This document shows, in pieces, positions 50,178 to 57,712 of a stretch of DNA of 64,000 nt. The notes beneath the pieces were generated by a model. The model searched no databases, was not told where the DNA came from, and saw only the letters and a list, made by a program, of their open reading frames with translations. Each line of letters opens with the position of its first letter. The stretch's first letter is position 1. This DNA is from JAEUKH01 sp964447205 (lineage in GTDB: Bacteria; Myxococcota_A; Polyangia; Polyangiales; Ga0077539), in contig CAYUSB010000034.1 of NCBI GenBank assembly GCA_964447205.1, positions 1 through 64,000 of the forward strand. Direction: 5' to 3'. The position numbers and the translations under genes were made by a program.

Positions 50178-53063
50178 TCAGTCGCAGGCGCGGGCCATGT
50201 ACGCGAGGCTGGTGGCCTTCTGGGCCCGGGCGCGCCCGGCCGGGTCTTCGACCGAGGGGGCCTCGTCGGGGGTCACGCGGAACAGGGGCTGCCCCTTCTG
50301 CACGATCGTGCCCTCTCCGCCGGTGATGAGCACCTCGTCGAGGGTCCCGGAGAAGGGGGCCACCACGCGGTTGAACATCTTCATCACCTCGATGACATAG
50401 AGCGGGTCGCCGGCGTTGAAGTGAGCCCCCTTGACCACCAGGGGCGGCCGATCGGGGGCCTCCTGCGCGTAGAACATGCCCCCCGAGACCGCCACGATCT
50501 CGTTGGCCCGCATGGGCGGCGGGGGGGCCAGGACCTTCTTCATGGCGTCTTGCAGGGCCTTGTCGGTGAGGCCCGGGGGGATGTCGACGCTCCCGTCGGG
50601 GCGCACCCGCATGGCGTAGAAGCCCGCGTCGAGGCCCACGAGCACGAGGGTCGTCAAGAGCTCGAGGCCGGCCTGAAACCCTGCGTGGGCTCCGCGGATG
50701 GCAGCCCAGCGCTCGGCGAGCTCCGGGGCCTCGGCGGGGCAGGAGACCCGGTCGAGGCGGGCCCGGACCGCGGTCCAGTCGTCGGTCCCGAGGGCGGCCG
50801 AGAGGGTGCGGTAGAACCCGAGGCCGCGCTCCAGGATCTCCCGATCGCTCTCCCAGATGACGTTGGCCGCGGGGGCGTCGGGGCGGTGCTCCAGGCCCAC
50901 GAGCCAGTAGGTGTCGGCGAGGACCTCCAGGGGGTTGTGGGTCCAGCGCACCGCGGGGCGGCCCTCGACGGCGACGGCCTCGAAGTGGGAGAGGGCGCGG
51001 GAGAGGAAGGCGGAGAGCAGGTGGGGCTCATCGAGGAGGCGCTCGAGGGGGCGCTTGACGAGGGTCTCCTTGAGGGAGAAGGCCTTGCGCAGGCCCGCGA
51101 GGGCGGCCGCGGGGGCCCCGGAGTCCTTCAGGCGGAGCTCGTGGCGGGCGAGGCAGTCGGACCACAGGGTGTTGGGGTCGAGCCCGGCGCTGGCCTGGGC
51201 CACGAGGCCGACCTGGGTGAGGTAGGGCACGACGAAGCGGGTGGTGGGTCGGGCCCACACGTCGCGGGCCGCGAACCACTGGGCCAACCCCACGTGGAAG
51301 GCCAGGTTGGTGTGCAGGTCGGAGCCGCGGATGCGGGTGCGTCGCAGCATGTCGACGAGGCGCTCGAACAGGACCTCCCGGGACGGGCCATAGGTGAGGA
51401 GCAGGGCGATGTTGCTGTCGTACGCCCCGGCCAGTCGATAGCGCATGAACGACCGGGTGTCGGGGTTGGTGACGCAGATCCCCTGGTCGTCGCGGATCTC
51501 GTACGCCTGGGTGCCACTCCACGCGAAGATGACGCCCCCGGCGTGGGGGTCGAGGGCCCCGTTGGTGGCGTTGAGCCGGGCCTCGACGGCGTGCAGGGCC
51601 CGGGGGTGTCGCTCGGGCCGGGGGAGGCGTCGCCCGTGGCGCGCGAGGAGCACCATACACTCGACGAGGGAGGTGACCTCGAAGGCCTGGGTGGGGTCGT
51701 CGGGGTTGCGGAAGACCAGGGCGTAGCAGAGCTCGGTGACCCGGTGCTCGACCTGGATCCGGGTGTTGACCTCCATAAAATAATGGTGGTCTCCCTCGAC
51801 GATGCACTCGAAGGTCGAGGCCGAGTCGAGGCCCACGGCCTGCCCGAAGCGCTCGGCCTCGGCCTCCATCCGCGCGAGGGCCGCGAGGTCCTGGCCCAGG
51901 GCGGCGACCCGGTCGGTCATCCCGGCCGCCTCGGCGCGACGGAGGGCCTCCTCCAGGCCCTCGCGGGTCATCGAGAGCTCGAGGAGCTTCTGCTCGTGCA
52001 TCTGGAGCGAGCAGTCGCGCCCCCCGAGGGCCACGCACCAGTGGCCGTTGCCGATGAGCTGGATCTCGTTGTGGCGGGTCTCCTCGATGTTCATTTCGAG
52101 GAGGATGTTCTTGTTGTCGCCGACCCCTGCGGCCTTGACCTCGGACAGGATCTCGCGCACGAGCCGCGGGACCTCGGCGGCCCCGTCTCGTCCTGCGGCC
52201 TCGAGGTCGGGGGCCCCGGCGTCGATGGCCGCCACGATGCGCTGGCCCTTGCCCCCTCCGCCTCCGATGGCCTTCAGGCGGAGGCGTCGCCCCGGGTGCT
52301 TCGTCAGCAGGGCGGCGGTGGCCGCCTGGAGTTCTTCTCCGAGCTCATCGATCGAGTAGAGGTCGACACCCGCGGCGTAGCTCGCCTCGAGCACGGCGTC
52401 GGCCGCCTCGTCGGGCCGGGCTTCGTCGCGCAGGGCCTCCGGGTCGACCGCGAGCCCGCGGTCCGTCGCGAGGGCGCGGAGGGCCTCCAGGGTGGGGTGT
52501 TTGCGCAGCAGGACCCGCCGGGTGGCGTCGTCGACCCCGGGGGTCACGCTCACGTCGGTGGCCAGGGCCGTACGTTTGGCCTCGTCCTTGAGGCCCGCGG
52601 CGAAGTGCACCGCGGGGGAGGGGCCGAGGAAGACCAGCCCCGCGTCGACGAGGGCCTGCACGAACTCGCCGTCCTCGGCCATAAAGCCGTAGCCGGCGAA
52701 GACGTGGGTGTACCCGTGGGTGCGGGCGATGGTGACCATGTCGGCGATGCGGGCGACCCGCTCGTCCTTGGTGGCCCCGGAGTAGTCCTTGATGTGGTGG
52801 GCCCGGCCGACCTCCAAGGTGCGCAGCTCGGGGGCGAGGGCGTGGGTGTAGACGATGGAGTCCTTCTCGGAGACCAGCATCCCGAAGTGGGTCATGCCCA
52901 TCTGGCGGAAGGTGTCGAGGGCCTCCTTGCGGATGGGGCCGCGGCACACCACGAGGGGCCGCACGTCCTCGCAGGAGAACGAACGCACCCAGGCCGACTC
53001 CGCCCGGGAGAGGCGCCGGTCGCGGGCGGTCATGGGGTTGTCGAGGTAGAGGTCGGTGCTCAT
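50178..53063 (-). CDS. Biotin-dependent acyl-CoA carboxylase, biotin carboxylase plus biotin-carrier subunit
   Basis: 961 aa. The ATP-grasp biotin carboxylase domain has the Gly loop IGGGGGKGQR (about residues 265-275) and the active-site motif MEVNTRIQVEHRVTE. A long middle domain follows. The C-terminal biotinyl domain carries the biotin Lys895 in EVMKM, followed by VVAPFSGTL. It carboxylates the biotin with bicarbonate and ATP. It is longer than the ~660-aa propionyl-CoA carboxylase alpha subunit because of insertions around the ATP-grasp and middle regions. The carboxyltransferase gene is immediately upstream, 32 bases away. The start is the ATG of MSTDLY; one five codons earlier is equally possible. 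Substrate (propionyl-, acetyl- or other acyl-CoA) is unknown. Confidence 0.88.
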   Translation of the reverse strand: MSTDLYLDNPMTARDRRLSRAESAWVRSFSCEDVRPLVVCRGPIRKEALDTFRQMGMTHFGMLVSEKDSIVYTHALAPELRTLEVGRAHHIKDYSGATKDERVARIADMVTIARTHGYTHVFAGYGFMAEDGEFVQALVDAGLVFLGPSPAVHFAAGLKDEAKRTALATDVSVTPGVDDATRRVLLRKHPTLEALRALATDRGLAVDPEALRDEARPDEAADAVLEASYAAGVDLYSIDELGEELQAATAALLTKHPGRRLRLKAIGGGGGKGQRIVAAIDAGAPDLEAAGRDGAAEVPRLVREILSEVKAAGVGDNKNILLEMNIEETRHNEIQLIGNGHWCVALGGRDCSLQMHEQKLLELSMTREGLEEALRRAEAAGMTDRVAALGQDLAALARMEAEAERFGQAVGLDSASTFECIVEGDHHYFMEVNTRIQVEHRVTELCYALVFRNPDDPTQAFEVTSLVECMVLLARHGRRLPRPERHPRALHAVEARLNATNGALDPHAGGVIFAWSGTQAYEIRDDQGICVTNPDTRSFMRYRLAGAYDSNIALLLTYGPSREVLFERLVDMLRRTRIRGSDLHTNLAFHVGLAQWFAARDVWARPTTRFVVPYLTQVGLVAQASAGLDPNTLWSDCLARHELRLKDSGAPAAALAGLRKAFSLKETLVKRPLERLLDEPHLLSAFLSRALSHFEAVAVEGRPAVRWTHNPLEVLADTYWLVGLEHRPDAPAANVIWESDREILERGLGFYRTLSAALGTDDWTAVRARLDRVSCPAEAPELAERWAAIRGAHAGFQAGLELLTTLVLVGLDAGFYAMRVRPDGSVDIPPGLTDKALQDAMKKVLAPPPPMRANEIVAVSGGMFYAQEAPDRPPLVVKGAHFNAGDPLYVIEVMKMFNRVVAPFSGTLDEVLITGGEGTIVQKGQPLFRVTPDEAPSVEDPAGRARAQKATSLAYMARACD

Positions 53064-53095
53064 CGGGGTCCCGGTCATGGCGTGGGGCGTCGGGC

Positions 53096-54766
53096 TCAAT
53101 GGAACTCCCGCTGCACGGCCGTCAGGGGCCCCGGGCGGTAGTGTCGGAGGAGGAATTGCAGGCTCTGTCCGAGCACGGCCCGCACCTCCCGGGGCTGCAC
53201 GATGCGCGAGATCGAGCCCAGGGAGAGGGCCTCGCGGGGGTTCATGAGGGCCCGCTCGTAGCGGACGGCGATCTCGGCCTCCTGGTGTTTGAGCCACTCG
53301 CGGGCGACCTCGGCCCCCTGGGTCTTGGCAGTCCGCGCGGCCTCGGCCCGCACCTTGCGGAGCTCGTCTTTGTAGACAAACTCCTTGCCCGCGGGCCCCA
53401 TCACGGCCACCCGGGTCGTGGGGAAGGCCAGCACGAGGTCGGCCCCCGTGGGGTAGCAGTTGAACGAGGCGTAGGCCCCGCCGAAGGCGTTGCGCACGAG
53501 CAGGAGGATCCGCGGGGTCCGCACGTCGATGATGGCGTCGAGGAGGGCCCGGCCCGCGTGCACGATCCCGCCGGCTTCCTGCTCCCTGCCCGGCAGAAAG
53601 CCCGTGGTGTCCTCGATGAAGATGATGGGGATGTTGTAGAGGTTGCAGAAGCGGATGAAGCGGGCGCTCTTCATGGCCGCGGCGATGTCGATCTGGCCCG
53701 AGGCGAAGGCGCTGTTGTTGGCCACGAAGCCCACCACGTGCCCGCCGATGCGCCCGAAGGCCGTGACGATGTTCTGGGCCCGGGTGGGTTGCAGCTCGAA
53801 GTAGTCCCCGCGGTCGCACATCTGCTGGATGAGGAAGGAGATGTCGAAGGGGGTGTTGAAGCCGCTCGGCGAGGTGAAGGCCTTGCGCAGGAGGGCGTCG
53901 ATCTCGGGGGTGGGCCGGTCGAGGGGGTCGGTGGTCGACTGGAAGGGGGCGAGCTCGCGGTTGTTGCTGGGCAGGTACCCGAGCAGGCGCAGGCTGGTGC
54001 GCAGGGCCCCGACCTCGTCGAGGGCCGTGAGGTCGGCCACCCCGGACTGCGAGTGCACCTTGGGGCCCCCGAGGTCGTCGGGCGAGACGTCCTCGCCGAG
54101 CACAGACTTGACGACCCCCGGGCCGGTGAGGCCGAAGAAGGTGTTGGCCGGCTGGATGACGAAGCTGCCCTGGCGGGGCAGGTACGAGCCGCCCCCCGCG
54201 TTGAACCCGAACATGCACATGATGCTCGGCACCACCCCGCTGATCTTCCGCAGGGCGGTGAAGGCCTCGGAGTACCCGTCGAGCCCGCCCACGCCCGCGG
54301 GCACGAAGGCCCCGGCGCTGTCGTTCATCCCGAGGAGGGGGAGGCCCTTCTCGGCGGCCAGTTGGAAGAGCTTTGCGAGCTTGCGTCCGTTGGTGGCGTC
54401 CATCGAGCCCGCCCGGACGGTGAAGTCGTGGCCGTAGAGGGCGACGTCGCGCCCGTCGATGCGCACGATGGCCGTGACGAGGGAGGCCCCGTCGAGTTGG
54501 GGCCCCCAGTTTTCGTAGAGGACATCGGGGGTGTGCCGGGTGAGCACCCGGATGCGCTCCCAGACCGTCATCCGGCCCTTGGCGTGCTGGCGGGCGATCT
54601 GCTCCAGGCCCCCTCCGGCGAAGGGCCTACGGCGCAGGGCCTCGCCTTCGAGGAGGGCCGCCTCGTACGCGTTGGGGGGCTCCGGGGGCGCGGTCGGCTC
54701 CGGGGCAAACGGGTCCTCCAGGCTGGGGATGGGCGACTGCGCGTCCTGGCTCGTGGTCTCGGTCAT
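53096..54766 (-). CDS. Acyl-CoA carboxyltransferase subunit
   Basis: A 556-aa crotonase-fold carboxyltransferase that transfers the carboxyl group from biotin to acyl-CoA. It carries oxyanion/CoA motifs in both halves: NDSAGAFVPAGV (N-domain; Gly-Gly-Ala-Arg is replaced by Ala-Gly-Ala-Phe) and RNAFGGAYASFNCYPTGAD (C-domain). EDTTGFLPGREQE matches the family's D-x-PGF-x-PG. The N-terminal ~35 residues are a Pro/Asp-rich extension. It forms an operon with the downstream biotin-carboxylase gene. Most similar in layout to propionyl/methylmalonyl-CoA-type subunits; exact substrate unsettled. Confidence 0.9.
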   Translation of the reverse strand: MTETTSQDAQSPIPSLEDPFAPEPTAPPEPPNAYEAALLEGEALRRRPFAGGGLEQIARQHAKGRMTVWERIRVLTRHTPDVLYENWGPQLDGASLVTAIVRIDGRDVALYGHDFTVRAGSMDATNGRKLAKLFQLAAEKGLPLLGMNDSAGAFVPAGVGGLDGYSEAFTALRKISGVVPSIMCMFGFNAGGGSYLPRQGSFVIQPANTFFGLTGPGVVKSVLGEDVSPDDLGGPKVHSQSGVADLTALDEVGALRTSLRLLGYLPSNNRELAPFQSTTDPLDRPTPEIDALLRKAFTSPSGFNTPFDISFLIQQMCDRGDYFELQPTRAQNIVTAFGRIGGHVVGFVANNSAFASGQIDIAAAMKSARFIRFCNLYNIPIIFIEDTTGFLPGREQEAGGIVHAGRALLDAIIDVRTPRILLLVRNAFGGAYASFNCYPTGADLVLAFPTTRVAVMGPAGKEFVYKDELRKVRAEAARTAKTQGAEVAREWLKHQEAEIAVRYERALMNPREALSLGSISRIVQPREVRAVLGQSLQFLLRHYRPGPLTAVQREFH

Positions 54767-54919
54767 GGGCCTCTGTCTGCGGGGCGGGGTCGAGCCACCG
54801 CTCCCGCGGGGGAGGCGGTGGTACCACGGGTGGCCCGCTCGGGCCCAGAGGGTCGACGGTGTCCCGGGCGTTGGGGCCCTCCGGGTCTTTCGCGACCCCT
54901 GCGGTGGTATGCTCGCGGG

Positions 54920-56089
54920 ATGGGTGACTACCGCGACGAGAAGCAGGCCGCCCTGCAACGGGCCGAGGCCCTGGCCCAGGAGAACGTGCGGCTCCAGGCC
55001 GAGCTCGCGGCGTTGAAGCAGGGCAAGAAGCCTGCACCTGCGCGGCCGACGCCGTCCCGGGGACCGCGCACGGCAGCCCTCCTGGTGGGCGCGACGACGA
55101 TGGTGGCCGCTGGGATGGGGGCGGGGTTCTGGACCCTCACGCGGCGTCCGGCCGTGGACATGCAGTCGTCGCAGTCGCTCCGCGGGGCGTGGACCGCGCC
55201 CGCCCCGATCGCCCGGATGGTCCTGCGGGCGGCGGCCCGGGCCGAGGGCGGGACCTGGGTGGTCGGCAACGCTGGGGCGATCTACTTCCAGGCGGCGGGG
55301 ACGACGGTGTGGACGGCCGTTCCGAGCGGGACCCAGGCGGATCTGCACGGCATCACCGCGGGTCCGCCGTTGATGGTCGTGGGGGCTCGGGGGACGGTCC
55401 TCCGCTTCGAGCCGACCGAACGTCGCTGGATCGCCGAGACCACCCACAGCACGGAAGACCTTTACGCGGTGGCCGTTCGGCGCTTCGGTGCGGGGCGCGC
55501 GTCCGTGGTGGCGGTGGGCGCAGACGGGACGATGCTGATGCGCATGCCGGAGGGCACCTGGATGCCAGCCCTTCATCCGACCCGCTCGACCCTGTACGGC
55601 GTGACCAGCGCGGAGGGCGACTTCTCCCTGGTGGCGGTCGGGGCGGGCGGGGTCATCGTCGGGGTTCCCTCGGGGGGAGAGCCCCTCCGCGTGCAGGCTT
55701 CGCCGGTGACCACCACCCTCCGGGCCGTAGCCTCCCACAGCGGCACCGTCCTCGCGGTCGGGGATGGGGGGGTGATGGTCACCACGTCGGCCATGGCCCC
55801 GTGGACCGTGGTGCCTTCCGGGAGCACGGACGACCTCTTCGCCGTGCTCGCGACGCTGATCCCGTTCGACGAGCGGGGCCCCGGCTCCGTGAGCTCCGGG
55901 GCGCCCATGGGCTTCCTGGCGGCAGGGGCCCGGGGCACGGTGCTCGTCGAGCGGCTGGGCTCGTCGCTGGGGTGGCGGTCGGTGCGTTCGGGCGGGGCCG
56001 ACATCCGGGCGGTGACCGACGACCCGTGGGGCTTCTTCGCCGCCGACGGGACCGCCTTCGGATTCAGCACGCGATCCCACGGCCAATGA
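54920..56089 (+). CDS. Coiled-coil membrane protein with a beta-propeller-like C-terminal domain
   Basis: 389 aa. Residues 5-38 form a coiled coil (EKQAALQRAEALAQENVRLQ). About 50-72 are one membrane helix. About 85-385 are six or seven repeated beta segments with a WVVGNAGAIYF / VVGARGTVLRF / VAVGADGTMLM rhythm (Gly-x-x-Gly-x-hydrophobic), resembling Ycf48/sialidase-like propellers. N-in topology would place the propeller in the periplasm. It is divergent from the carboxylase operon. Function unknown; the propeller may bind a partner or ligand. The ATG is placed just after the divergent gap. Confidence 0.75.
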   Translation: MGDYRDEKQAALQRAEALAQENVRLQAELAALKQGKKPAPARPTPSRGPRTAALLVGATTMVAAGMGAGFWTLTRRPAVDMQSSQSLRGAWTAPAPIARMVLRAAARAEGGTWVVGNAGAIYFQAAGTTVWTAVPSGTQADLHGITAGPPLMVVGARGTVLRFEPTERRWIAETTHSTEDLYAVAVRRFGAGRASVVAVGADGTMLMRMPEGTWMPALHPTRSTLYGVTSAEGDFSLVAVGAGGVIVGVPSGGEPLRVQASPVTTTLRAVASHSGTVLAVGDGGVMVTTSAMAPWTVVPSGSTDDLFAVLATLIPFDERGPGSVSSGAPMGFLAAGARGTVLVERLGSSLGWRSVRSGGADIRAVTDDPWGFFAADGTAFGFSTRSHGQ

Positions 56090-56105
56090 CGCGCGGAGGG
56101 CAGAC

Positions 56106-57479
56106 CTACCGGCAGGCGGAGTCGGGCCGACGGCCGTACCCGAGGGCCACGGTGAGCGAGTGGCCGAAGGTCTCCTGGCCCACGAGCGAGTGGGTGTACT
56201 CGGCCCGCACGAGCAGGCTGCACGTAAAGAACAGGGTGTTGGCCAGGTAGACCCCGAGCCGTCCGGCGGGAGACTCCCCGAGATCGGCGAGGGCGTACTG
56301 CCCGTGCAGGCCCGTCGCGAGGTTGATCGGGGAGAAGCTGTTGCGGTCGGCCCGCGGGGCGCTCAGGAGGTTGATGCCCAACTGGGCCCCGAGGATCAGG
56401 CCCGACCAGTCTTCCGAGAACCCGTTGGCGTCGGGCAGCGGGCGGCCCCCGCCGTAGCGGAACGAGGAGCCAAACTCCACGGGTCCGCGGGCGAAGAGCA
56501 CCCCGATACTGTAGCTGGTGAAGCCCGGGCCCGCCGCGCCCACGGCCCGCTCGTAGCTGAACGTGATCATTGGGAGGGGGATGTCGACCCCGAGGAAGGC
56601 CACACTGCTCTCCGAGGGCCGCGGGAGGGGACGGTAGGGGCGTCGGTAGCCCACGGCCGGGGCCTCCTCCAGGGGCTCCTCTGCCAGGGGCGCCGCGGGC
56701 GCGACCACGCGGCGGACCGGAACCCGACGTACGGGGGTCACCGGCGCGCCGACCACGGGGGGAGGAGGGGAGAAGTTGCCCGAGGTGACCACCGGGGGCG
56801 GGGCCGTAAAGGTCACCTCCCCGGCGACGGGGGGAGGGCTGGCGAAGTTGGCTTCCGCCGTGGCGGGGGTGGTCTCGGCCAGCGCCCGGCACGCCGCGGC
56901 GAACCCTCCCCCGCATCCGCGCTGGAGGAGCTCGGTGCCCCGGGCCTCGTTGCGCGGGACCCCAAGGCCGGCCCGGTGCATCCGCCCGAGAATCCCGCAG
57001 GCTCCGTAGTGGTTGGCGGTGCACCCGCGCTCGAGCAGGGGGGCCGCGGCGGCGAAGTCGCGGGTCACGCCCCGACCCCCGGCGTAGAGAATCCCGAGCT
57101 GGCCGCAGGCGTGGTTGTAGCCGCCCTGACAGGCCCGCTGGTACAGCTCCACGGCACGCGGGACATCGGCCGGGACGCCGTTGCCGTCCAGGTAGATCCC
57201 GGCCATCAGGCCGCAGCCCACGGCGAGGTTGGCGTCGCAGGCTCGGGTGTACAGGTCGAGGGCCAGGGCCAGGTCGCGCGGGGCTCCGTGGGTGCCGGTG
57301 TGGTACCGGGCCCCGGCGATGGCGCAGATGCCCGCCTCGCCCGCGTGGCAGCGGGCCACAAGGCTCTCGATCGATTGGGGCGGGCTCTGGGTCTGAGGCT
57401 CGGGCTGGGCCCAGGCCAACCCTGAAATGCTGCTAACCATCGCTACGATCGCGCTGCGCGACCAGCCCTTGTGCCACAT
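56106..57479 (-). CDS. Sel1-repeat protein with an outer-membrane-like C-terminus
   Basis: 457 aa. Signal peptide (1-25, ending GLAWA); four Sel1-like helical repeats (about 40-205; GVPADVPRAVELYQRACQGG, GVTRDFAAAAPLLERGC) with a regular Cys in each; a Pro-rich linker with PPPV repeats (about 205-285); then about 165 residues of amphipathic beta strands ending in an aromatic/Arg-rich tail (VALGYGRRPDSACR). The C-terminus resembles a small beta-barrel or lipid-facing outer-membrane domain, so the repeats would lie in the periplasm. It converges with the coiled-coil propeller gene. Confidence 0.7.
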   Translation of the reverse strand: MWHKGWSRSAIVAMVSSISGLAWAQPEPQTQSPPQSIESLVARCHAGEAGICAIAGARYHTGTHGAPRDLALALDLYTRACDANLAVGCGLMAGIYLDGNGVPADVPRAVELYQRACQGGYNHACGQLGILYAGGRGVTRDFAAAAPLLERGCTANHYGACGILGRMHRAGLGVPRNEARGTELLQRGCGGGFAAACRALAETTPATAEANFASPPPVAGEVTFTAPPPVVTSGNFSPPPPVVGAPVTPVRRVPVRRVVAPAAPLAEEPLEEAPAVGYRRPYRPLPRPSESSVAFLGVDIPLPMITFSYERAVGAAGPGFTSYSIGVLFARGPVEFGSSFRYGGGRPLPDANGFSEDWSGLILGAQLGINLLSAPRADRNSFSPINLATGLHGQYALADLGESPAGRLGVYLANTLFFTCSLLVRAEYTHSLVGQETFGHSLTVALGYGRRPDSACR

Positions 57480-57564
57480 GGTGGGGTTCTCTCCTCGACA
57501 GGGACCGAGGTGGCTCAGGGCCCGGCCTCTTCCCCTGCGAGAAACTACTCCGACTGTGGGCGGA

Positions 57565-57578
57565 CTGTCATGCGACAG
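57565..57578. promoter_or_regulatory. Short dyad CTGTC-ATGC-GACAG in the divergent gap
   Basis: Perfect five-base arms around four bases, in the 233-base gap between the Sel1-type gene and the penicillin-acylase-type gene. It may be an operator or chance. No other element stands out in the gap. Confidence 0.25.
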
Positions 57579-57712
57579 ATGCGCAGCCGCGAGACGGGAA
57601 ATTGCGCTCTCTTAGCAGGGAGGAGGCGTCGGGGAGAGGGGCCGACTGTACCTCGCACCATCCGGCCCGGGTCGCGGTACACTTCCGGCACTACGTCTTC
57701 GGAGGTTCTTGA

